DNA of 64,000 nucleotides, from assembly GCA_003215635.1 (NCBI GenBank), contig QCKC01000001.1:100316-164315 (forward strand). Direction: 5' to 3'. The DNA comes from Prochlorococcus sp. AG-409-J19. GTDB taxonomy: Bacteria > Cyanobacteriota > Cyanobacteriia > PCC-6307 > Cyanobiaceae. Below, in pieces: positions 26,983 through 34,743 of the stretch (position 1 is its first letter; each line of letters begins with the position of its first letter). The position numbers and the translations under genes were made by a program. The notes beneath the pieces are model-generated. The model saw only the letters and a list, made by a program, of their open reading frames with translations, was not told where the DNA came from and made no database searches.

Positions 26983-28422
26983 ATGGTTCTTTGCAAACGC
27001 TTAATTGCCCGACTCGATATAAAAGGAAACCGCCTAATTAAAGGCGTTCGATTTGAAGGGCTGAGAGTTGTAGGAGATCCATACCAAGCAGCCTTGCGAT
27101 ATGGATTGGCAGGAGCTGACGAACTATTATATATAGATGCAGTAGCTAGTTTATATGGAAGAAATAGTTTATCGGAAGTACTAAGACACACTAGTCGAGA
27201 AATCTTTATACCTATTACTGCAGGTGGTGGAATACGCAATACATATGATGCTTCAGAGTTACTAAGTGCTGGAGCAGATAAAATTGCAGTTAATAGTGAG
27301 GCTTTAAAAAGGCCAGAATTAATTAGTGAACTTGCAGAAGCTTTTGGTAGTCAATGTGTCGTCGCATCTATACAAGCTCGTCACCACGAAATAAGTGGCA
27401 ACTGGGAAGCAATGGCTGATGCAGGACGAGAGCGTACTGGTAAGAATGTACTTGAATGGATAGAACAAGTTCAAGAATTGGGAGCAGGAGAAATATTATT
27501 AACATCGATAAATAAAGATGGAACTTGTTCTGGACCGGATCAGTTACTTTTATCTGAGGCAAAAAAATTGGTCAATATTCCGTTAATCGTTGGAGGAGGA
27601 TTTAGTAGAAGCAAAGATTTCGAAATGGCATTATCTTCATCTAAAGTAAGTGGGGTTAGCTGTGCTGCTGCATTACACCGAAATCAAATTGAGATAGAAG
27701 AATTAAAACTAAAACTAATCAATTCAGCCATTCCAATCAGGCTTTCTCCTAAAAAAGAGGAAATCATTGAGAAACAGTCAAATCCATTGTCCAACATCAA
27801 TATAGGAATTATTGATTATGGCATGGGCAATCAACAAAGCCTATTGAATTCTCTTAAATACCTAGGAGCCAATGTTTCACTCAGTAAGAACGTAAAGGAA
27901 CTTGATAATCTTGATCTAATAGCTCTTCCTGGCGTAGGAGCATTTCCGGAAGGTATGCATCAACTTCAAAAAAGAGGATTCGATAGGTATATACAAAACT
28001 GGGCGTCTGAAGGGAAACCATTGCTTGGCATATGTTTAGGAATGCAGATGATGTTTAGCGAAAGTAATGAGTTTAAAAAGACTGAGGGCCTTAATTTATT
28101 GAAAGGAAATATAGTGTCTCTAAAAGAAATTATACAATCGGATTCTTCATTAATACTTCCTCATATGGGCTGGAATAAAATATATAATTCAAACACTATA
28201 GACACTCTAAATGAAAATGGTATAAATCAATACTTTGTGCACAGTTATGCTGCGATAAATGTCAATGAGCATGAAATTTCGCACACATGTAATTACGCTG
28301 AAACCCAGTTTGTTGCTGCTATTAGAAAGGATAGAATGGCTGGATTTCAATTTCATCCAGAAAGAAGTGGCATTCAAGGCCTAATTCTTCTTGCAAGAAC
28401 AATCAAGGAGATTGTTGCATAA
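26983..28422 (+). CDS. Fused HisF-HisH-like ammonia-channelling protein
   Basis: A single 479-residue chain: residues 1-250 are a HisF-like TIM barrel and 272-479 a HisH-like class I glutaminase, joined by about 20 residues. The glutaminase triad is intact: Cys351 (Gly-Ile-Cys-Leu-Gly-Met-Gln), His458 and Glu460. In the barrel Asp12 is kept, but the positions of the other acid residues of imidazole glycerol phosphate synthase hold Gln131 (Ala-Ser-Ile-Gln-Ala) and Asn177 (Ser-Ile-Asn-Lys-Asp-Gly-Thr). The fold order is reversed compared with yeast His7. Location after the PP-loop amidotransferase suggests it delivers ammonia from glutamine. Not a histidine gene in role. Confidence 0.9.
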   Translation: MVLCKRLIARLDIKGNRLIKGVRFEGLRVVGDPYQAALRYGLAGADELLYIDAVASLYGRNSLSEVLRHTSREIFIPITAGGGIRNTYDASELLSAGADKIAVNSEALKRPELISELAEAFGSQCVVASIQARHHEISGNWEAMADAGRERTGKNVLEWIEQVQELGAGEILLTSINKDGTCSGPDQLLLSEAKKLVNIPLIVGGGFSRSKDFEMALSSSKVSGVSCAAALHRNQIEIEELKLKLINSAIPIRLSPKKEEIIEKQSNPLSNINIGIIDYGMGNQQSLLNSLKYLGANVSLSKNVKELDNLDLIALPGVGAFPEGMHQLQKRGFDRYIQNWASEGKPLLGICLGMQMMFSESNEFKKTEGLNLLKGNIVSLKEIIQSDSSLILPHMGWNKIYNSNTIDTLNENGINQYFVHSYAAINVNEHEISHTCNYAETQFVAAIRKDRMAGFQFHPERSGIQGLILLARTIKEIVA

Positions 28423-29480
28423 TGATTCCACGTACCCTTGTAAATAATTGGCTTTCTATAACTATCAATGAGGAGGACTCTTTTTCAGTTGCTCTAAAGA
28501 TAATGAGCATAGGAGGCTACCAACTGTGTCTAGTGCGGAAAAGCGATGGCAAATTAGCTGGCATGGTTACAGATAGTGATATCAGAAAAGCACTATTACG
28601 TGGCATAACTCTCGAGACAAAAGTCTCAAATGTTATGAATAAATACCCATTAGTAGTATCTCCAGATTTAGGAGAAGCTGAAGCTCATCAATTAATGCTT
28701 ATAAATCACTTCTTCCATATACCAATTGTTAACTCCTATGGAAAGTTAGTCGGTTTACATGTTGCTCACCAATTACGCTCAGCTCCAAATCTCAGTGAGA
28801 CTTTAGTAATAATGGCAGGAGGCAAAGGTAAACGTCTAATGCCTCTAACACAAAATATACCTAAACCAATGTTGCCAGTAAGAGGCAAACCGATTCTTGA
28901 ACATATTATTGAAAAAGCGAAGCGAGATGGCTTCCAAAAAATTATAATCTCAGTAAATTATTTAGCAAAAAATATTATTAGTCATTTTGGTTCTGGAGAA
29001 GATCATGGCATATCAATTGATTATATAAAAGAAAACAAACCCTTAGGGACTGCAGGAGCTTTATCTATGTTGCCTGAGAACATTCGTAATAACAATATAG
29101 TAGTTACAAATGGAGATGTCATAACTGATGTTGCTTATTCTGATCTGCTTAACCCAGTCAAAACAGAATCTGCAAATGGTGTAATGGCTGTTAGATTACA
29201 AGAATGGCAAAATCCTTTTGGAGTAGTCAACAGTGAAGGATCTAAACTTTTAAGTATTGAAGAAAAACCTATCAATCGTCATCAAGTAAATGCTGGAATG
29301 TATTCATTAGATCCTGAATTAATTAATTTACTTATTCCTGAAAAATACTGCGATATGACAGATTTATTTAGCCTTGGACTACAAAAAGGGCTAAAATTAA
29401 ATATATTCCCAATACATGAATCATGGTTAGATATTGGTAGAATGGAAGATTATCGAGCAGCAGATAATTTAATACCCTAA
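28422..29480 (+). CDS. CBS-domain nucleotidyltransferase (PtmE-like)
   Basis: A 352-residue protein with two CBS domains (about residues 10-120) and a nucleotidyltransferase domain beginning Met-Ala-Gly-Gly-Lys-Gly-Lys-Arg-Leu-Met-Pro-Leu-Thr (131-143). The same layout occurs in Campylobacter PtmE, which makes GDP-GlcN(Ac) for legionaminic acid. Asn-Gly-Asp-Val near 230 binds metal. It ends the operon and overlaps the HisF-HisH gene by one base (TAATG). It would supply the nucleotide sugar to LegB; which nucleotide and sugar is inferred from PtmE. Confidence 0.88.
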   Translation: MIPRTLVNNWLSITINEEDSFSVALKIMSIGGYQLCLVRKSDGKLAGMVTDSDIRKALLRGITLETKVSNVMNKYPLVVSPDLGEAEAHQLMLINHFFHIPIVNSYGKLVGLHVAHQLRSAPNLSETLVIMAGGKGKRLMPLTQNIPKPMLPVRGKPILEHIIEKAKRDGFQKIIISVNYLAKNIISHFGSGEDHGISIDYIKENKPLGTAGALSMLPENIRNNNIVVTNGDVITDVAYSDLLNPVKTESANGVMAVRLQEWQNPFGVVNSEGSKLLSIEEKPINRHQVNAGMYSLDPELINLLIPEKYCDMTDLFSLGLQKGLKLNIFPIHESWLDIGRMEDYRAADNLIP

Positions 29481-29484
29481 ATTA

Positions 29485-30417
29485 TCAATAGATACGTGGT
29501 ATGTTTGTAGTTTCCATATAGCTAGAGGTTCCAATATAACCTAACTTAATCCCACGACTTTCTGCTAATTTAACAATAAGGTCAAATCCCCTATCGAATT
29601 CCATCAAATAATCTTTCCCACCAACAGCAGATCTTTGCTTGCTTATTGCCTCAGAAAATGCCTGAACCCGATGAGATGTAGATCTGACAACTTTAGGAAT
29701 TCTAATATTTCTACCATCCCACTCAGCCAGCCAAGGATTAGTTGCAGAAAGACATTTCATCACTTCCAATGTTAAGTCGGAATTGCCAGTAAAAAAATAA
29801 TCAGGATTATGAGGATCTACAGCTGTATAAACTATCTGACGAGCACCTAACCAAATCATTACCATAGTATTTAGAAAGATGGTATTTCTCACTGAAGGGA
29901 GATAAGGAGCAACTCCAATCGCTTTAGACTTAATCAATGTCTCTATAGAATCAACATTTACATTACCTTTTAACTTTCTAGATAAAAAAGGATCCGACCA
30001 TCTAATAGTAAAACTGCGGTGTAAAATAGGAGGAACTTTATCATATACACCGTGAATTAATAGAAGTGGCTTGCGTTTGGCATGTAATGCGGCTTCAAGA
30101 GGTGCCATATGAGTAGAAGTAATAATATCTATATTTATCTCAGGATTAAAATTACTCCAATGAACTCCTGTTTTTAACCAGTCTTGAGTATATATAGAAA
30201 TTTTATCTAATCCTGATTGTTTACCTGCGCCAGCAATTAAGACATTAGGCTTATTAGCCAGAGTTGCCTTTAATCGGCTGATCATCTCTATATTGTCTTT
30301 ATACGCATCAGGCCAAAGATTAGTAGAAGTTTTAAATGTTTTATCTCTATCACGAGAAGCATCAGCCAAAGCTTGACCAAACTTAGTAAAAAAACATTCC
30401 GTTTCAGCCATATTCAA
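29485..30417 (-). CDS. Unknown protein, possible GT42/Maf-like glycosyltransferase
   Basis: A 310-residue protein not clearly recognised. Residues 57-64 (Pro-Asn-Val-Leu-Ile-Ala-Gly-Ala-Gly) look like the first Rossmann strand and loop of a CMP-sugar enzyme. Residues 180-210 (strand after Asn183, Leu-Gly-Ala-Arg-Gln-Ile-Val-Tyr, then Val-Asp-Pro-His and Tyr-Phe-Phe) resemble the region of CstI/CstII sialyltransferases and Maf proteins where the donor binds. This is weak similarity by eye. It ends four bases after the nonulosonate operon ends, in convergent orientation, and its start overlaps the GT4 gene. A nonulosonate transferase is a reasonable guess. Confidence 0.6.
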   Translation of the reverse strand: MNMAETECFFTKFGQALADASRDRDKTFKTSTNLWPDAYKDNIEMISRLKATLANKPNVLIAGAGKQSGLDKISIYTQDWLKTGVHWSNFNPEINIDIITSTHMAPLEAALHAKRKPLLLIHGVYDKVPPILHRSFTIRWSDPFLSRKLKGNVNVDSIETLIKSKAIGVAPYLPSVRNTIFLNTMVMIWLGARQIVYTAVDPHNPDYFFTGNSDLTLEVMKCLSATNPWLAEWDGRNIRIPKVVRSTSHRVQAFSEAISKQRSAVGGKDYLMEFDRGFDLIVKLAESRGIKLGYIGTSSYMETTNIPRIY

Positions 30418-31655
30418 GCGACAAGAGAGTCAAGCAAAGATAGTTGCTTGGACAAACACTTCGGTAAAGAATAATTATCCATACTGGTTCTAGCTTTATT
30501 TCTAATTAACTGAATATCTTCTCTATTTTCCAAAGCCCTAAGAATTGCCTTTGCTTGCTCTCGAGGCTTCTGAAAAGGAACTAATAACCCATTAATTCCA
30601 TCTTGGATCACTTCCTTAACTGGAGCCGTATCACTCCCTATTATCAAACAACCACAACTCATTGCTTCCAGAAGACTCCAACTAAGAACAAAAGGATAAC
30701 TCAAGTAGACATGTGCTGAACTAATTTGATAAACCTTTCGGAGCATCTTATGTGGAATAGTTCCGAGACTATGGATACGAGTCCAATCAAGATCATAATA
30801 AATATCATCCTTCAATGCCGTTAACCAACCGCGTCCATCTGTACGAGATGCACCATAACTAACGTTCGGAATATCTGCCCCTACCAACAGAGTTTGAACT
30901 GTTGGATGTTTTATTTGAACTTCAGATAAAGCCTTAAGAAAAACATGAATACCTCGATACGGTTCAAAAGTCCGATTCACAAATGTAATTACAGGATCTC
31001 CTGCATTAATCTTCAAACCATTGGATAATCTTAAGCTGCTATTAGGATCTGGAATTAACCATTCAGTATTAATACCATCATGGATGACAGTGGTTTTGCT
31101 TTGAGACCAAACTGGAAGCAAACTTCGCTGAAAATAAGTGGGACTTAACCCGGAAGTCATTTGATTTAAATTCAATAAAAGATTCGCATTTTTCATGCGC
31201 GTACGAACTTTTTCATTGAAATCTCTATTGGTTGCATACTCATCATCAAAATCATTATCTGTTCCAGGGACACCGTAAAAATGTTCTAAATAATGTAACT
31301 GAGAGACATCAGGCCAAATATCTGACAAAAACAGCATGTCTCCCCATCCAGGATGCCCAATGATCAAATCAGGCCTGAAGTTTTGTTTTTTTAAAACTAA
31401 GGCCTCCATAGCGACAGCCTCAGCACGAATAGTTTTACTTTCCGTTTCTAGAACTAAAGGGTGAGTATCTTTGCCATTCCCTCTTTGCAAACTATATGAC
31501 AATTGCTGAAATCGATCATGCACAAACTTTCGCTTATGTTTTTGGGTCTTCTGGATTACGCAAACCCGATCACCTCTATTCAACAAACGTGGAACAAGAT
31601 GCCTGAACTGTCCAGGAAAATTAGGATGTATGACTAGAAAGTTCATTTGAAACAT
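30414..31655 (-). CDS. Family 4 glycosyltransferase
   Basis: A 413-residue GT-B glycosyltransferase. The N-terminal half begins with a hydrophobic strand then His-Pro-Asn-Phe-Pro-Gly-Gln-Phe-Arg (10-18), a pattern shared with the gene at 33512. The C-terminal half has the GT4 donor site: Asn-Arg-Thr-Phe-Glu-Pro-Tyr-Arg-Gly near 230 and the acidic Glu in Leu-Leu-Glu-Ala-Met-Ser-Cys-Gly near 330. Met4 is a possible alternative start. The gene is coupled to the unknown protein downstream by a four-base overlap. Confidence 0.88.
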   Translation of the reverse strand: MFQMNFLVIHPNFPGQFRHLVPRLLNRGDRVCVIQKTQKHKRKFVHDRFQQLSYSLQRGNGKDTHPLVLETESKTIRAEAVAMEALVLKKQNFRPDLIIGHPGWGDMLFLSDIWPDVSQLHYLEHFYGVPGTDNDFDDEYATNRDFNEKVRTRMKNANLLLNLNQMTSGLSPTYFQRSLLPVWSQSKTTVIHDGINTEWLIPDPNSSLRLSNGLKINAGDPVITFVNRTFEPYRGIHVFLKALSEVQIKHPTVQTLLVGADIPNVSYGASRTDGRGWLTALKDDIYYDLDWTRIHSLGTIPHKMLRKVYQISSAHVYLSYPFVLSWSLLEAMSCGCLIIGSDTAPVKEVIQDGINGLLVPFQKPREQAKAILRALENREDIQLIRNKARTSMDNYSLPKCLSKQLSLLDSLVA

Positions 31656-31720
31656 CTTTCCATCAAAGTAGACAAATTCTCTTTATAGAACAATTTAGAA
31701 ACGGACATAGAACTAGCCAT

Positions 31721-31754
31721 AAAAAAAAACCCCTGCAAATAGCAGGGGTTTTTT
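31721..31754 (-). terminator. Bidirectional terminator after the RTX-like gene
   Basis: An 8-bp perfect stem (ACCCCTGC 31729-31736 with GCAGGGGT 31742-31749) around a 5-base loop is flanked by A residues on the left and T residues on the right. Read on the minus strand it ends in nine T residues, so it would stop the RTX-like transcript 22 bases after its stop codon. Confidence 0.85.
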
Positions 31755-31775
31755 ATCAACTTGTTTAAGGATAGA

Positions 31776-33416
31776 TCAACCACCAAGCTTGTAAGTGATG
31801 TCCTTACCTTGGGAGATTGAGACTGTTGCTGCACTCACTCCAGCGGACTGAGCAGCACTACCAACCTTAACGACTAGATCATCGCTAGATCCCTTAATGA
31901 ACATGTAAGCGTTGTCGGAACCATCTAAGAAGAGTGCCACCTCACCTGCATTAGTTGTATTGGTATCTAGTGCAGAAACACGTGAAGTAAGGTCAGTTGC
32001 GTAAGTAGCAGTGAAGGTAACAACACCATTGGTAGCAGTTAATTCGGAAGCAGAGAAGCTTGCGCGAGTTGCGTCACCATTGGTCCAATTGAACTTGAAG
32101 GTAGAGGAAACAGATCCACCACCAATTGCAATTGTGTCGTAAGCGCTAACGGTAGATTCAGTAGCAGTCTTGTACTGAATAATCATTGAGTTAGTAGTGT
32201 TGGTCTCAATAGCAGCACTACCAAGTAGGTAATCAGCACCTGCACCACCGTAAAGGGTTGTAGCAGTGTACTGAGCACCACTTCCCATGTTGGCACTGAT
32301 ATAGATGCTGTCATTGCCCTTACCAAGGTTGATGGTAGAGGAAAGAACCAGGGCAGATTCTCCAATATTTACCTTGTCGTTACCAGCTCCCATTCCAAGA
32401 GTTGAACTCTGAAGACGAGTTGCGTGCTCTGTTGCGGTAAATACGTCATTACCAGCATTCATGCTGATGAAGTTACCGCTACCACCTGTGGCATTGAATG
32501 TGATGGTGTCGGCACCGCCACCGCCATAAACAGTGGAGCTGATAAATCCGTTACCGCCAATTAAGAATGTGTCGTCACCATCATCAGTGGCGTTGCTGTT
32601 CTCGGCTCTATCACCAGCAACCATTGCTGCATTAGCAGACATGTTACTGACGTTGCCAAGGTAAATGGTGTCATTGCCCTTACCACCAGCAAGTGTTGAT
32701 GTAGCGAAGCCTTCTACAACATCTCCTGAGAAGATGTCATTACCAGCTCCCAAGCCTATGTAAGAACCACCTTGGAATAAGGCACTATCAAAAGTGACCT
32801 TGTCATTACCACCATTTAAGTTTGCACTGAAAGCTGTATAAGTAGAAGCTCCGTCTAGTACAACAGTATCATTACCTAAACCGCCTTGAAGATCAGTCTT
32901 TGCAACTGTTGCATTGGCGTTAGTAGAAGTATTGAAGTTGTTGTCAACGTTTGTCGCCCAACCAATCCAATCGTTACCAGCACCTGCAGCGATAGTTGAA
33001 GCAGAAGCTCTGGTCAATGAATCACCAAGAGCAATGGTGTCATTACCTGCATTCGCTTGAAGGTAAGAACCATTAACAATTCTAATTGCCTGATCTGAGG
33101 TGATAACACCAGTCTTCGCTACAGACAGTGGGTTGTTTGCTGTTAAAACACCAGTTGTAACGTTGGTGTAGCTAGCGGAACCAAAAACAGTTGCGGAGAT
33201 AATTGCTGTAACGCCTGTTGTTCCTACAGAAGAAGCATGAGCACTAGCTACTGCTGTACGACCAACAGCACCAAGACTGATGATGTCGTTACCGTCGCCA
33301 CCGTAAATGTTATTGGCGGTCATCAAAGTTCCGCCTAAGCCACCTACTTCAATTGAGTCATTGGTCGAGCCGGCGCTAACATTGAGGCCAGCTGATGGGA
33401 TGCCGTAATAGGCCAT
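31776..33416 (-). CDS. RTX-like calcium-binding repeat protein
   Basis: A 546-residue protein rich in Gly, Ala, Ser, Thr, Asn and Asp with very few Cys or Lys. Nonapeptide-type repeats with Gly-x-Gly-Asn-Asp cores recur, for example at residues 38-46, 123-130, 145-150, 178-185, 201-208, 223-229, 244-253, 298-305, 321-326, 342-350, 364-371 and 389-397. This marks an RTX calcium-binding beta-roll. There is no signal peptide; the C-terminal 55 residues (Leu-Phe-Leu-Asp-Gly-Ser then Tyr-Lys-Leu-Gly-Gly) probably hold the type I secretion signal. A strong terminator follows. Two related glycosyltransferases flank it, suggesting glycosylation. A surface-layer or adhesion role is inferred. Confidence 0.85.
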   Translation of the reverse strand: MAYYGIPSAGLNVSAGSTNDSIEVGGLGGTLMTANNIYGGDGNDIISLGAVGRTAVASAHASSVGTTGVTAIISATVFGSASYTNVTTGVLTANNPLSVAKTGVITSDQAIRIVNGSYLQANAGNDTIALGDSLTRASASTIAAGAGNDWIGWATNVDNNFNTSTNANATVAKTDLQGGLGNDTVVLDGASTYTAFSANLNGGNDKVTFDSALFQGGSYIGLGAGNDIFSGDVVEGFATSTLAGGKGNDTIYLGNVSNMSANAAMVAGDRAENSNATDDGDDTFLIGGNGFISSTVYGGGGADTITFNATGGSGNFISMNAGNDVFTATEHATRLQSSTLGMGAGNDKVNIGESALVLSSTINLGKGNDSIYISANMGSGAQYTATTLYGGAGADYLLGSAAIETNTTNSMIIQYKTATESTVSAYDTIAIGGGSVSSTFKFNWTNGDATRASFSASELTATNGVVTFTATYATDLTSRVSALDTNTTNAGEVALFLDGSDNAYMFIKGSSDDLVVKVGSAAQSAGVSAATVSISQGKDITYKLGG

Positions 33417-33511
33417 TTATGTGATTCGAGGGCCTGGCCCCCAGGAAACGTGACGGACGGATATTAATCACTTAATTGTGAAAGCGTCTAGTTCTTAAGG
33501 GCTCTTCTGTG

Positions 33512-34693
33512 TCAGATCTCTAACAGGCCCACCCATTTGTCAAGACTCTTTGACTGATCCCAATAGGTTTCCGCAAGGTGTCTTTGAGCTATGCCTCGAC
33601 TCTTCCTTTCGGCAGAATCCAAGGCCAGGGCTGCATTTAGAGACTGTTGCAAAACATTTTGATCTCGTTGATCTGTCCAGAACGTCGCTTTGGCGTCTGC
33701 AAATTCCTTCACTAACTCCAAATCACTAGCAACGAGACAACAACCACTAGCCATCGCGTCCAACAAGCTCCAGCTCGCAACAAATGGACGAGTTAAATAA
33801 CAATGAACATGGCTGCTCTTGAGAAGCCTTGCATATTGGAGTTTTGGAAGATGCCCAAGAAATTTCACACGACCCTCTTCACACCAATCACTCAATACAG
33901 CTTTTGCCCATTTCCCATAGCTGCCTTCTTCAGGTTTAATCCCTCCATAAGCCATTCTGTCGTCACCAGCAATTAGTACCTCTAGATTTGGCCACAACCT
34001 CAAAAGTTCTGGCAGGGCAAGAACAAATTCAGGAAAAGAACGCATTGGCTCAAGGCCTCGTGTGGCGTAGGTAAGACGCAACTTTTTGATTGGGCGCCAA
34101 GAAGGATTAAAACCAAAAAAATTAATATCAACCCCTTCATGAATAACTTGACAACGCTCTCTAAGAGGCCCTGGAAGGTGTTTCTTTTGCCATTGAGTTG
34201 GACTGACAACAGCATCGGCTTCCAAAAGCTCCAGGGCAATGGACATGTTTCGGTGTCGCATATTTAAACGACTTTTTTTTGAGTATGAAAACCAGGGATT
34301 ATTTGGATCAAATTCAAAGTCCATTGCATCATCAGCAAACCACCACTCCAAATAAGAAATTCTTTTTGCATCTGGGAACACCCAACCAGCATCGAGACCA
34401 CACCCCCACCCGCTATGACTAACGATTCGATCTGGAATCCAACCTTCTATTTTTAATTCCAGCAACGATTGACGAAATCTCTGAGCACAAGCGACTTGTC
34501 CTCCGAGAGACGTAATTTCGAAATCTTTAGGAGAAGGAACAGTGCGCTGTTCGATTCCAGGGAGCAATCCAACAAAATTTCGCTCGCTAAGAAATAAGAC
34601 CTCCTCTCCTTTCGCAGCAAGGTGTGAAGCCAGTTTTCTAAACTGAGCAGGAAAGTTGTGATGCAGGAAAAGAATTCGATGCCCCAAAGGCAC
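33512..34693 (-). CDS. Family 4 glycosyltransferase
   Basis: A 393-residue GT-B glycosyltransferase that starts Leu-Phe-Leu-His-His-Asn-Phe-Pro-Ala-Gln-Phe-Arg (8-19), matching the N-terminus of the 30414 gene, so the two are paralogs on either side of the RTX-like gene. The donor site contains Leu-Leu-Asp-Ala-Met-Ala-Ser-Gly near the C-terminus, and Val-Leu-Ile-Ala-Gly-Asp in the middle. The Glu of the usual E-x7-E motif is Asp here. Divergent from the TPR glycosyltransferase across 50 bases. Confidence 0.85.
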   Translation of the reverse strand: MPLGHRILFLHHNFPAQFRKLASHLAAKGEEVLFLSERNFVGLLPGIEQRTVPSPKDFEITSLGGQVACAQRFRQSLLELKIEGWIPDRIVSHSGWGCGLDAGWVFPDAKRISYLEWWFADDAMDFEFDPNNPWFSYSKKSRLNMRHRNMSIALELLEADAVVSPTQWQKKHLPGPLRERCQVIHEGVDINFFGFNPSWRPIKKLRLTYATRGLEPMRSFPEFVLALPELLRLWPNLEVLIAGDDRMAYGGIKPEEGSYGKWAKAVLSDWCEEGRVKFLGHLPKLQYARLLKSSHVHCYLTRPFVASWSLLDAMASGCCLVASDLELVKEFADAKATFWTDQRDQNVLQQSLNAALALDSAERKSRGIAQRHLAETYWDQSKSLDKWVGLLEI

Positions 34694-34743
34694 TCCTAAG
34701 AAGGTCTCAATGATGTTAGTTTCTTATTCGACGCAAAACAGGC

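Noticed and set aside
26983..28422. Histidine biosynthesis genes hisF and hisH
   Set aside because: Two aspartates of the cyclase are replaced, the halves are fused in reversed order and the context is sugar synthesis.
31776..33416. CRISPR-like or tandem DNA repeat
   Set aside because: The repeats are at protein level with variable DNA spacing and sequence, as expected of an RTX coding region.
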